From Viridibacterium sp047600765 (GTDB lineage: Bacteria; Pseudomonadota; Gammaproteobacteria; Burkholderiales; Rhodocyclaceae): a stretch of DNA of 64,000 nucleotides. The translations under genes were made by a program, and so were the position numbers. Shown here in pieces: positions 15,806 to 24,379 of this stretch (its first letter is position 1; each line of letters starts with the position of its first letter). A model generated the notes under the pieces. That model did not search any database. It was not told the origin of the DNA and saw only the letters and a list, made by a program, of their open reading frames with translations. The stretch covers positions 1,984,001 to 2,048,000 of the forward strand of contig JASGKF010000001.1 of the NCBI GenBank assembly GCA_047600765.1. Direction: 5' to 3'.

Positions 15806-15880
15806 GTAGGGTGGATAAGCGCAGCGCATCCACCATTGCCAATGTCCGACGCGTGGATGCGCTTTGCTTATCCACCCTAC
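15806..15880. repeat. REP-like long palindrome between convergent genes
   Basis: Left arm 15806-15834 and right arm 15853-15880 pair at 26 of 28 positions around an 18-nt loop. The arms start GTAGGGTGGATAAGC and end in its complement. This GTAGGGTGGATAAG...GCGCATCCACC type is a widely scattered intergenic palindrome in proteobacteria. Here it can serve as a bidirectional transcript end between the exonuclease and AraC-family genes. Confidence 0.85.
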
Positions 15881-15888
15881 CTCATTGG

Positions 15889-16713
15889 TCAATCGAAGAA
15901 GCTGCTCGGCGACACGCCGAACTGCCGCTTGAACATGGTGGCAAACGCCGTCGGGCTGGCGTAGCCGAGCTGCAGCGCCACGTCGATGACGCGCGTGCCG
16001 GCGGCGAGCTGTTCCAGTGCGGCAAGCAGTCGTGCCTGCTGGCGCCATTCGCTGAAGCGCATGCCAGTCTCGCGCAGGAACAGGCGGTGAATGGTCTTGG
16101 GATCGACACCCAAACGCGCCGCCCAGTCGCGCAGGGTGCTGACATCGTCGGGCGTCGCGACGATGGTTTCGCAGATGGTCTGCAGGCGCGCATCGCGCGG
16201 GTTGGGCAGGCTTAGTGGCAGCGACTCCATCATCGACAGCTCGTCAAGCAGCAACTGAGCCACGCGGTCGGCACGCGAACCCGGCACGTAGGGCAGGGGC
16301 AGCTCGATGGCGGCGAGGATCAGCTCGCGCAGCAGGGGCGAGACGCGCAGCACGCGGCAGGCCTGTTGCAGGTCGGGCAGCAGCTCGGGGCGGATGAAGG
16401 CGGTGCGCATGCGCACCTCGCCGACCATGCGTATCCAGTGCGGCGTGTCGGTCGGCATCAGCAGGCCGCGCGTAGGCGGCACGATCCACTGACCCTGCTC
16501 GGTGCCGACCACCATCACGCCGCGCACGGCGTGGATCAGCTGCACGTGCGGATGGCTATGCCGGCCGGTTTCCTCGCTGGGCAGGTAGTCGGCGGCGAGT
16601 GCCGTGACGGGCATTTCGCTGTGGTCCAGGCCGTGCAGATCGGGGATGACGACGCGTTTGCCGGGGGCTGAGGTATCAGTGGAAGGCGCGGGTCGGGCCA
16701 TTGGGTGTGCCAT
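15889..16713 (-). CDS. AraC-family transcriptional regulator with N-terminal cupin domain
   Basis: 274 aa. The N-terminal cupin-like sensing domain (about 30-130; SHPHVQLIHAVRGVM) is followed by a two-HTH AraC domain (about 175-272) with LGVDPKTIHRLFLRETGMRFSEWR and the second helix pair IDVALQLGYASPTAFATMFKRQFG. This fits the group of AraC regulators that sit divergently next to MFS exporters. Here the divergent neighbour is fsr, the likely target. The operator was not located in the 92-nt gap. Confidence 0.9.
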   Translation of the reverse strand: MAHPMARPAPSTDTSAPGKRVVIPDLHGLDHSEMPVTALAADYLPSEETGRHSHPHVQLIHAVRGVMVVGTEQGQWIVPPTRGLLMPTDTPHWIRMVGEVRMRTAFIRPELLPDLQQACRVLRVSPLLRELILAAIELPLPYVPGSRADRVAQLLLDELSMMESLPLSLPNPRDARLQTICETIVATPDDVSTLRDWAARLGVDPKTIHRLFLRETGMRFSEWRQQARLLAALEQLAAGTRVIDVALQLGYASPTAFATMFKRQFGVSPSSFFD

Positions 16714-16805
16714 TTTTGCGAAGCTTGATGCCCCATTCTCGCAGGACAGGCGCCATCCGCGCCACTAGGATTGCTCCTGTCAATCCGCCGACTACGCTGT
16801 CCACC

Positions 16806-18014
16806 ATGCAGACCAGTTCTACACAAACCGCCTCTGCCAGCCCTGCCGCACCCCGCACGCATTACCGTGTGCTCGGCGCGATCAGCTTCGCCCACCTGCT
16901 CAACGACATGATCCAGTCGCTGATCCTGGCGATCTACCCGCTGCTGAAGGACAACTTCTCGCTGAGCTTCGTGCAGATCGGCTTGATCACGCTCACCTAC
17001 CAGGTCACCGCTTCACTGCTGCAGCCCGTCGTGGGTCACTACACCGACCGCTATCCCAAGCCCTTCTCGCTGGTGGTGGGCATGGGCAGCACGCTGTGTG
17101 GCCTGCTGCTGCTGGGCTCGGCGAGCGACTTCCACACTGTGCTGATCGCGTCGGTGCTGGTCGGTACGGGTTCGTCGATATTCCACCCGGAATCCTCACG
17201 CATCGCACGCCTCGCTTCGGGCGGTCAGCATGGCCTCGCACAATCCATCTTCCAGGTCGGCGGCAACACCGGCTCGGCCATCGGCCCGCTGCTCGCGGCC
17301 TGGTTCGTCATGCCGCACGGCCAGCGCAGCCTCAGCTGGTTCGGCCTCGCCGCGCTGCTGGCGATGTTCGTGCTGTGGCAGATCGGCCTCTGGTATCGCC
17401 ACCAGCACCTCGCGCCACGCCTCAAGCGCGCGGCCGAAGCGCACGTGCCGCTGCCAAGGAAGCTCGTCGTGCGCGGCATCGCCATCCTGCTATTGCTGGT
17501 GTTCTCCAAGTTCTTCTACACGGCCAGCATCAGCAGCTATTACACCTTCTACCTCATGCACCGCTTCGGGCTCGACGTGCAGGCCGCGCAGATGTACCTG
17601 TTCGTGTTCATGTTCGCGGTGGCAGCCGGCACCCTGCTCGGTGGCCCCATCGGCGACCGCATCGGCCGCAAGCGTGTGATCTGGATTTCGATTCTGGGCG
17701 TCGCGCCCTTCACGCTGATGCTGCCTTACGTGGGCCTCACGGCCACGGGTGTGCTCAGCTTCATCATCGGCTTCGTGCTGGCCTCGGCCTTCTCGGCCAT
17801 CATCGTCTATGCGCAGGAGCTGGTGCCCGGCAAGGTCGGCACCGTGTCCGGCCTGTTCTTCGGCTTCGCCTTCGGCATGGGTGGCATCGGCGCGGCGGTG
17901 CTGGGCGTGCTGGCTGACAGCCACGGCATCGAGTTCGTCTACCAGCTGTGTGCGTGGCTGCCGCTGCTAGGGATGCTGACGGCATTCCTGCCGGATACGA
18001 AGAAGGCGGCATAG
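16806..18014 (+). CDS. fsr: MFS transporter of the fosmidomycin-resistance (Fsr) family
   Basis: 402 aa with twelve predicted membrane segments. It has strong Fsr features: SFAHLLNDMIQSLILAIYPLL in TM1, the loop motif GHYTDRYPKPFSLVVGM after TM2, IFHPESSRIARLASGG, and GGPIGDRIGRKRVIW in the central loop. Fsr exports fosmidomycin and related compounds; the physiological substrate is unclear. The start at 16806 was preferred because conserved sequence begins shortly after. It is divergent from an AraC regulator and ends in a strong terminator. Confidence 0.87.
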   Translation: MQTSSTQTASASPAAPRTHYRVLGAISFAHLLNDMIQSLILAIYPLLKDNFSLSFVQIGLITLTYQVTASLLQPVVGHYTDRYPKPFSLVVGMGSTLCGLLLLGSASDFHTVLIASVLVGTGSSIFHPESSRIARLASGGQHGLAQSIFQVGGNTGSAIGPLLAAWFVMPHGQRSLSWFGLAALLAMFVLWQIGLWYRHQHLAPRLKRAAEAHVPLPRKLVVRGIAILLLLVFSKFFYTASISSYYTFYLMHRFGLDVQAAQMYLFVFMFAVAAGTLLGGPIGDRIGRKRVIWISILGVAPFTLMLPYVGLTATGVLSFIIGFVLASAFSAIIVYAQELVPGKVGTVSGLFFGFAFGMGGIGAAVLGVLADSHGIEFVYQLCAWLPLLGMLTAFLPDTKKAA

Positions 18015-18020
18015 CAAAGA

Positions 18021-18055
18021 AAAAGGGCGCAGTGAAAACTGCGCCCTTTTGCTGT
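18021..18055. terminator. Bidirectional terminator between fsr and tyrS
   Basis: AAAGGGCGCAGT (18023-18034), loop GAAA, ACTGCGCCCTTT (18039-18050), with A-run on one side and T-run on the other. It lies between convergent stops at 18014 and 18067. Confidence 0.93.
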
Positions 18056-18066
18056 GTGTGCCGCGC

Positions 18067-19341
18067 TTACTGCCAGCGCACCATCGCGTATTGCTTCTTG
18101 CCCCGACGCAACAGCGTGAAGCGACCGAACAAGCGCTCCGCATCACCGAACTGGTGATCCAGCGCTTCAGCCTTGGCGCCGTTGATGGACACGCTGCCAC
18201 CCTGGATGAAGGTGCGCGCTTCCGACTTCGACTTGGCCAGACCGCAAGCGGCCAGTGCGTCGATGAGGCTGGTCGCGCTCTTGTCGATCTCCACGCCCGG
18301 CACGCCGTCCTGCGCGAGCTGTTCGAGGTCGGCTTCGGTGAGGCTCGCGAGATCGCCCGAGAACAGGCTCTGCGTGATGCGTTGCGCAGCGGCCAGCGCG
18401 GCATCACCGTGCACCAGCGCAGTCGCCTGCTCGGCGAGGATGCGCTGCGCCTCGGGCTTGCCGCCGCTGGCTTTGTCGGCTGCTTCGATGGCTGCGATTT
18501 CAGCCACCGACAGGAAGCTGAAGTAGTGCATGAACTTGTAGACGTCGGCGTCCGCCGTGTTCAGCCAGAACTGGTAGAAGGCGTAGGGCGAGGTCTTCTT
18601 CGGGTCGAGCCAGATGGCGCCCGATTCGGTCTTGCCGAACTTGGTGCCGTCCGACTTGGTCACCAGCGGCAGCGTCAGGCCATACACCTGTTGCTGGTGC
18701 AAGCGGCGCGTCAGGTCGGTGCCGGCGACGATGTTGCCCCACTGGTCCGAGCCACCGATCTGCAGCACGCAGCCATGCAGTTCGTAGAGCTTGGCGAAGT
18801 CATAGCCCTGCAGCAGGCTGTACGAGAACTCGGTGTAGGAGATGCCCTGGTCGTCGCGGTTCAGGCGTTGCTGCACCGACTCCTTCTTGATCATGGCGTT
18901 GACCGAGAAGTGCTTGCCGATGTCGCGCAGGAATTCCAGCGCGCCCATGCCGCCGAACCAGTCGTAGTTGTTGGCCATGATGGCCGCATTGCCACCGTCG
19001 AAATTCAGGAAAGGCGACACCTGACCGCGGATCTTCTGCACCCAGCTGGCGATCACATCAGGTGTGTTGAGCTTGCGCTCGGTGGCCTTGAAGCTGGGGT
19101 CGCCGATCATGCCCGTGGCGCCGCCCACGAGGGCGATGGGCTTGTGGCCGGCCTGCTGGAAGCGCTTGAGCACCAGCACCGGCACGAGGTGGCCGAGGTG
19201 CAGCGAATCCGCCGTCGGGTCGAAACCGCAATACAGCGTGACGGAACCCTTCGCGAGCATGTCGTCGAGCGCGGCTGCATCGGTGGTCTGCGCAATGAGG
19301 CCACGGGCCTGCAGATCCTGCAGAAGGGGGGACTGGTACAT
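18067..19341 (-). CDS. tyrS: Tyrosyl-tRNA synthetase (TyrS)
   Basis: 424 aa class I aminoacyl-tRNA synthetase. HIGH-type motif is HLGH in DSLHLGHLVP, the KMSKS-equivalent is KFGKT, and the tyrosine pocket region contains QIGGSDQWGNI. A C-terminal S4 domain follows (SKSEARTFIQGGSVSING). It charges tRNA-Tyr in the cytoplasm and is essential. The ATG at 19341 (MYQSPLL) with GGAGAA upstream is preferred over the ten-residue longer frame. It is convergent with fsr. Confidence 0.97.
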   Translation of the reverse strand: MYQSPLLQDLQARGLIAQTTDAAALDDMLAKGSVTLYCGFDPTADSLHLGHLVPVLVLKRFQQAGHKPIALVGGATGMIGDPSFKATERKLNTPDVIASWVQKIRGQVSPFLNFDGGNAAIMANNYDWFGGMGALEFLRDIGKHFSVNAMIKKESVQQRLNRDDQGISYTEFSYSLLQGYDFAKLYELHGCVLQIGGSDQWGNIVAGTDLTRRLHQQQVYGLTLPLVTKSDGTKFGKTESGAIWLDPKKTSPYAFYQFWLNTADADVYKFMHYFSFLSVAEIAAIEAADKASGGKPEAQRILAEQATALVHGDAALAAAQRITQSLFSGDLASLTEADLEQLAQDGVPGVEIDKSATSLIDALAACGLAKSKSEARTFIQGGSVSINGAKAEALDHQFGDAERLFGRFTLLRRGKKQYAMVRWQ

Positions 19342-19470
19342 CGGGGTTCTCCGCAACAGAGCGGCGCCCAAAGGAAAAATCCGGGGCGCCCTTGCACAAA
19401 ACCCGTGATTCTACAGGGCCGGCAGCGCGAAAGCGGAGGGATGCCCGCCGCCGCGCTGTCCGCCGCCGTA

Positions 19471-21093
19471 CTACAGCCGGTAACCCGCCACGATGCGCTG
19501 CATGGACTCGGCGAGCTTGTCGAGCTCGCGTGCCGAGCTGGCGCTTTCACCGGCGGCCGCGCTGGACTCTTCGGCCATCTGCGCGATGCGCTCAACCTGC
19601 TGGGCGATGCTGTTGCTGGTGCTGCTCTGTTCGCGGATGGCGTCGGTGATCTCGCTCACCATCTCGATGGCGCTATGGCTCGCCACGCCGATCTGCTGGA
19701 TTGCCTGGCTGGCGTCCTGCGCGCGGTTCACGCCGTCGCCAACGCGCGTCACGGCTTCGTTCATGCCATCCACAGCGCCGCGAGCGCCGGCGCGCACGGC
19801 TTCCACCATGGCGGAAATCTCCTGCGTCGACTGTGCCGTGCGCTCGGCCAGCTTGCGCACCTCGTCGGCCACCACGGCAAAGCCACGGCCCTGCTCGCCG
19901 GCCCGTGCGGCTTCGATGGCGGCATTCAGCGCCAGCAGGTTGGTCTGGTCGGCCACCTCGCGGATCACGGCGACGACCGACGAAATCTTGTCGGTCTGCT
20001 CGCCGAGCTCGCGAATGCGATCCGAGGCCTGGCCCACGGTGGTCGAGATCTGGTTGATGTCGCGCACGGTCTGGCCGATCACGCTCTCGCCCGATTGGGA
20101 TAGCCGGCCTGATTCCTTCGACAGATTGTTGGCTTCGCCAGCGCGGTCGCCCACGTGGTTGATGCTGACCGTCATTTCTTCCACCGCAGCAGCCATGCCG
20201 GCGGCGGCCGAGCTCTGTGCCTGGGCGGCGGTTTCCACCTGGTTGGAGGTAGACGCCACGCGGCTCGATGCCGAAGCCACCGAGTGGGCACCATCGGCGA
20301 TGGCCCTGAGGCTGCCGCGCAAGGTTTCCAGCAAGCGGTTCAGGTCTTCGGCCATGAGGCCCAGCTCATCGCGTTGCAGTACCGGCACGCGTACCGTGAA
20401 GTCGCGATCACGCTGGATCTGGCCGACCGCCTGCTGCACACCTTGCAGGGCACCGCTGATGCCGCGCACGAGCAGGAAGCCCATGCCACCGACCAGAGCG
20501 ATGGCCAGCGCAATAACGGCCAGCGAGAAAACGCGGGCGGTGCGGCCGAAGGCTTCGGCAGCGTCCCCTTCCTTGTGCGCATGGGTCTCGTTTTCCGTCG
20601 CCATGTCTTCCAGCGCGCGGTAAGCAGCCTCGCCGGCCGGCAACATGTCCTGTTCGATCACCTTGCGGGCGTCGTCGTCCTTGTCCTGACGGGAGTACTC
20701 CAGCGCCTTGGCGGCATGCTGCTGGAATGTCTTCACGGAAGTCTGGGCTGCAGACAGCATGGCGCGATCATCATCGCCGTTGGTGAGCTCGTCGTTGTAC
20801 TTCTTGAGCTGGGCGTCGAGATCGCTACTCGCCGTCTCGATGCCTCGTTCCACCTGGGTCAGCTTGTCCTTCTCGGTGTTGAGGATGTGGCGCACGACGC
20901 CCAGCTGCATGCGCAGCAAGCCGATCTCGGCGTTGTCCACCGCACCGATGCTGGGTATCGAATCGGTATTGGCGACATTCACCGCCGTCGCCAGACGCGA
21001 CGCCGTCACCAGCCCGGTGATGCCAACCACCAGCAGGGCCACGGCCGAAGCCGTGATCATGACCCACAGGCGTTTCGAGATTGTCATGTTCAT
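19471..21093 (-). CDS. Methyl-accepting chemotaxis protein
   Basis: 540 aa of classical topology. TM1 is about residues 8-30, followed by a periplasmic four-helix-bundle sensor (about 31-190), TM2 (about 190-212), HAMP, and a cytoplasmic coiled coil with the signalling tip EVADQTNLLALNAAIEAARAGEQGRGFAVVADEVR. No CheR-tethering pentapeptide is seen at the C-terminus. Start MNMTISKRLWVM at 21093; the longer upstream frame is unsupported. No other chemotaxis genes lie nearby. The ligand cannot be predicted. Confidence 0.93.
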   Translation of the reverse strand: MNMTISKRLWVMITASAVALLVVGITGLVTASRLATAVNVANTDSIPSIGAVDNAEIGLLRMQLGVVRHILNTEKDKLTQVERGIETASSDLDAQLKKYNDELTNGDDDRAMLSAAQTSVKTFQQHAAKALEYSRQDKDDDARKVIEQDMLPAGEAAYRALEDMATENETHAHKEGDAAEAFGRTARVFSLAVIALAIALVGGMGFLLVRGISGALQGVQQAVGQIQRDRDFTVRVPVLQRDELGLMAEDLNRLLETLRGSLRAIADGAHSVASASSRVASTSNQVETAAQAQSSAAAGMAAAVEEMTVSINHVGDRAGEANNLSKESGRLSQSGESVIGQTVRDINQISTTVGQASDRIRELGEQTDKISSVVAVIREVADQTNLLALNAAIEAARAGEQGRGFAVVADEVRKLAERTAQSTQEISAMVEAVRAGARGAVDGMNEAVTRVGDGVNRAQDASQAIQQIGVASHSAIEMVSEITDAIREQSSTSNSIAQQVERIAQMAEESSAAAGESASSARELDKLAESMQRIVAGYRL

Positions 21094-21270
21094 GTGGCGC
21101 TCCCCATGCGGAATCCAGCAGACATATCCGACGGTCACACGCAGCCACGGCAACGCGGGCTGTGATGGCCTACCGCGAGGGTCAACGGCAGGGAGGCGAA
21201 GAACTTGAAGGCGGGCCGGCAACCCGCATGAATACTGGCTCGACCCCTCGGGAGGGGCCATCCGGCGGTG

Positions 21271-22176
21271 TCAGGCCGGCGTATGCGGAATGCGTGCCAG
21301 AACTCCTGGGCCGAAGTCCTGATAAAAAGGCAGGTCCTGCCGGTGTGCGTAGCCGATGAAGCAATCGCAGAGTTTGCGGGTACAGATCTGAGGTTTGAGG
21401 ACGCTGTCGAGATCGGACTCGTACAGATTGCCCAGCTTCTGCGGCAGGAAGTGGCAGCGTTGCAGATTGCCCTGGCCATCGACAGACAGGACTTCGCTGC
21501 CGCCACGGCATGGCTTGCCCAACGACGCGACAGGCTGCCGGTTGTAGCGGAACCAGGGATCGATGGCATCCAGCCAGGCGATGTCTTCGGCCGTGTAGTA
21601 GCGGCTGCCTCGCCGGTCGTAGGCGTTGAGCCAGAGGTAACATTTCGGCGGCAGTGCGGCCCGCAGTGCGCGGATTGCTTCGAAGTGCTCACGCATGGCC
21701 ACGACGCCGACGGAGAAGGCGATGCCGTATCGCCCTAAGGTGTCGCAACGAGCGACGAAGCGTTCCAGCGTCGTCTGGTCCGGATGGTAGGTGCACCACA
21801 GGCTCAGCTTGCCGGGGGGCACTTTTTCCAGCCATGACAGAGGGCCGGACAGGTTGGTCTGCAGGGCCACCTGCGTGACATGCGTCATCGCTGCCAGCTC
21901 ACTCATGGCCTGCCGGTAGTGCTGCCGCACCAGCGCTTCGCCCCAGGGCGTGAACAGCACGCGCATGCTGCGCTGCTGGGCGGCCAGCCAGTCCACGAAG
22001 CGTCGTACCTCAGCGGCGTCCCGCTGCATCGTGGCCCTTGTGTCTTGCCGCTTGGCAAATGGGCAGTAGTGACAGTCGTAGTTGCAGCTCGACAGGGTGC
22101 CGCGATAGAGCAAGGTCAGTACGGGTGCCGTGACCCCCGTATCGCTGGCCATTGCATCGGGCACGAAGTTCAGCAT
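21271..22176 (-). CDS. STM4011-family radical SAM protein
   Basis: 301 aa. The radical SAM cluster motif CNYDCHYC (C31, C35, C38) is preceded by LLYRGTLSS, and the TIM-barrel core runs to about residue 210. A second Cys-rich stretch follows at the C-terminal end (KPCRGG, GNLQRCHFLP, CTRKLCDCFIGY), which could bind an auxiliary Fe-S cluster as in SPASM-type peptide-modifying enzymes (inference). It is the last gene of the five-gene operon and its start overlaps the STM4012-like stop by 7 nt. Family function unknown. Confidence 0.88.
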   Translation of the reverse strand: MLNFVPDAMASDTGVTAPVLTLLYRGTLSSCNYDCHYCPFAKRQDTRATMQRDAAEVRRFVDWLAAQQRSMRVLFTPWGEALVRQHYRQAMSELAAMTHVTQVALQTNLSGPLSWLEKVPPGKLSLWCTYHPDQTTLERFVARCDTLGRYGIAFSVGVVAMREHFEAIRALRAALPPKCYLWLNAYDRRGSRYYTAEDIAWLDAIDPWFRYNRQPVASLGKPCRGGSEVLSVDGQGNLQRCHFLPQKLGNLYESDLDSVLKPQICTRKLCDCFIGYAHRQDLPFYQDFGPGVLARIPHTPA

Positions 22177-23549
22177 GCGGGCTCCGTCGCCTCCATCAGG
22201 CTGCGCACCTTGCCCGAAGTCAGCCAGGGGCCGATGGTGTCGGCATGCGCGTAACCGGCATCGTTGAGGCGGATGCCGGCCGGGTCGTCCGTTGCGAGCT
22301 CGAGTGCAAACAGCTCGTTCAGCTGCGGCAGGTCTTCCAGGCAATGAGACCCAAAGCGTTGCAGGTAGTCGGCGTAGCGCAATCCGGGTTCGGTCAGGAT
22401 GGACTGGATGACGAAGCGGCGGCGCTGGTCTTCGGCATCGAGCTGGAAGCCGTGCCAGGCCTGTGCGAAGTGTGCGTCATCGAGCGCCACGTAGTTGTCG
22501 ATGATGTTGCGGGTATCGCTACGACCGATGGCGTATTCGCTGGAGTAGTGCACGCTGCGGGTGTAGGAGCGCGCACCAGCCCCCAGCCCGACCATGCCAT
22601 CGTTCTGGCAGCAGTAGACGGGCCCGCCCTGGTCCGGCGCATGTGGTGCGCGGAACATGCGCATCGAGGTCTGCGTGTAGCCGGCCGCGCGCAGGTGGTC
22701 GCGCGCCGCGGTGTAGAGCTCAAGCCGTGTGTCCGCCTCCGGTATCAGGCGCAGATAGTCCCTGGCGCTGGCGTCATGGCGTTGCTTGATGCGACCCAGC
22801 CCCGTCTGTTCCCGTATGTACAGCGGGTACAGGTAGATCTCTTCCGGCCCGAATGACAGTGCGCTGTCGATGGAGGCGAGCAGGCTTGCCACGGTCTGAC
22901 CGGCAATGCCGTAGATCAGGTCGAGATTCAGCACCGGGAAGGCCGCCTTGCGGATGCTTTCGATGGCCGCCCTGACCACGGTGTTCTGTTGAAGCCTGAC
23001 GAGCGCGCGCATCTCTGCGCCCGAGAAACTCTGGATGCCCAGACTGACCCGACTTACACCTGCGTCACGACAGATGGCCAGCTTCTCGGCGCTCACCGTT
23101 TCGGGCGAGGCTTCGATTCCTGATGGCACCGTGTGCAGATCAACGCCCAGGATCCGCTGCACGCCATCGAACAATTGCGCCAGCTGTGCGGCCGACAGAT
23201 ACGTGGGGGTACCGCCACCGATGGCGAAGCGCGCAAAGCGGCGCTCACCCAGTTGTTCGTTGACGATCCGCATCTGCCGGAGGACCTGCGCCACGTACCG
23301 GTTTACCAGCGCCGGGTCGGGCCTGGCCATTGCAAACAGGTTGCAGAAGCCGCAGCGCATGCTGCAGAAAGGGACGTGGATGTAGCCAAACAATGCGGAC
23401 CGGTCTTCCCCGCTCCACAGTGCGGCGAGCGACTGCGGCGCAGGCAGCTTCCGGTAAGCGGATTTGTGTGGATAGGAATACGAGTAGGCCTGGTAAGGCG
23501 TCAGCCGCAGGCGCTGTGCAAGAGTGTCGAGAGCTTCCGGTTTGTTCAC
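22170..23549 (-). CDS. STM4012-family (HemN-like) radical SAM protein
   Basis: 459 aa. The HemN-type motif YIHVPFCSMRCGFCNL carries the cluster cysteines C62, C66, C69. The core includes GGGTPTYLS and LGIQSF, as in coproporphyrinogen dehydrogenase-like proteins. HemN relatives often act on heme or as methyltransferases, but the context here is not porphyrin synthesis. Its ATG overlaps the upstream stop by 4 nt (ATGA) and its stop overlaps the next start by 7 nt, so it is translationally coupled within the operon. Confidence 0.88.
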   Translation of the reverse strand: MNKPEALDTLAQRLRLTPYQAYSYSYPHKSAYRKLPAPQSLAALWSGEDRSALFGYIHVPFCSMRCGFCNLFAMARPDPALVNRYVAQVLRQMRIVNEQLGERRFARFAIGGGTPTYLSAAQLAQLFDGVQRILGVDLHTVPSGIEASPETVSAEKLAICRDAGVSRVSLGIQSFSGAEMRALVRLQQNTVVRAAIESIRKAAFPVLNLDLIYGIAGQTVASLLASIDSALSFGPEEIYLYPLYIREQTGLGRIKQRHDASARDYLRLIPEADTRLELYTAARDHLRAAGYTQTSMRMFRAPHAPDQGGPVYCCQNDGMVGLGAGARSYTRSVHYSSEYAIGRSDTRNIIDNYVALDDAHFAQAWHGFQLDAEDQRRRFVIQSILTEPGLRYADYLQRFGSHCLEDLPQLNELFALELATDDPAGIRLNDAGYAHADTIGPWLTSGKVRSLMEATEPAC

Positions 23550-24379
23550 GGTGTGGTGGCATCCCGTGCCGGGATGAAGAAGTGTGTGTAGGGCACGTTC
23601 CAGACGGTGTCGTGCGCCAGGCGATGGCCATGGTAGCCGTCTTCACCGAAGGCCGTTCCGTGGTCCGAGCAGATGATGACGAAGGTCGGTCCGCGCTGCG
23701 CGCATGCTTCAAAGAGTGGCGCCAGCGCGAGATCCACATGACGCAGCGCGGCGGCGTGACTCGCTGGGCTGTCGGTACGGCTACCGGTCAGGTAGATGTG
23801 GCTGGGAGCATGGATGGCGGAAACGTTGATGAACAGGAAGACGCGCTTCGTTGTGGCATCCATCCGCTGGATGGCAAGTTCGACCTGGTTCTCCGTCGAA
23901 CGTGGATGCGTCACGCCAAGCGACGGGCGCCAGTGGCTCTCGGCAAACATGCCGGGCAGCACGCTGCCCAGTGCCGTGAGCTTGTTGAAGAAGCCGACGC
24001 CGCCGACACAGATGGTCTGGTAGCCGCGCGCGGCAAGCCCGGCGGGAATGGACTCCTCGTCGAACACACAGGTGTGTGCCGACGTGGTCTCGCTGCCACG
24101 GAAAGCCGTCGCAAAAAGCCGTGCGTGACGGCCGGGCGACGCTGGCGTCGGCAGGAAGCCCGCAAAAAACGCCTGGTGCGCTGCCAGGGTGAAGCTGCCC
24201 GGCGTGTGCCGCTTCTCCCAGCCCCCGGCAGGCAGGAAGCTGCGCAGCACGGGAAGCTCCCCTGCTTCGAACAGCTGCTGAGCAACGTCGTAGCGCAAGG
24301 CGTCGAGGGTGATGAACAGGATGTCGTGGCTGCCGACAACGTTGTTCATGTCAGGAATGTGGCTGGCGTCCAGCTTCAT
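23546..24379 (-). CDS. STM4013/SEN3800-family alkaline-phosphatase-fold hydrolase
   Basis: 277 aa with sulfatase/phosphopentomutase-like metal motifs: DILFITLDALRYD near the N-terminus (D26, candidate metal Asp), ICSDHGTAFGEDGYHGH late in the domain, and a further His in RLAHDT. No signal peptide, so it is cytoplasmic, unlike secreted sulfatases. It is expected to hydrolyse or transfer a phosphate or sulfate ester. The start at 24379 overlaps the preceding stop by 4 nt (ATGA), which fixes this start. Confidence 0.87.
   Translation of the reverse strand: MKLDASHIPDMNNVVGSHDILFITLDALRYDVAQQLFEAGELPVLRSFLPAGGWEKRHTPGSFTLAAHQAFFAGFLPTPASPGRHARLFATAFRGSETTSAHTCVFDEESIPAGLAARGYQTICVGGVGFFNKLTALGSVLPGMFAESHWRPSLGVTHPRSTENQVELAIQRMDATTKRVFLFINVSAIHAPSHIYLTGSRTDSPASHAAALRHVDLALAPLFEACAQRGPTFVIICSDHGTAFGEDGYHGHRLAHDTVWNVPYTHFFIPARDATTP

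Noticed and set aside
18049..20103. A 684-codon plus-strand open frame
   Set aside because: Antisense to tyrS and the chemoreceptor, both unmistakable. No domain is visible in the antisense product.
21244..21257. CCCCT-CGGG-AGGGG hairpin between the STM4011-like stop and the chemoreceptor start
   Set aside because: Short stem without a T-run on the minus strand. It may contribute to transcript ending but cannot be called a terminator with confidence.
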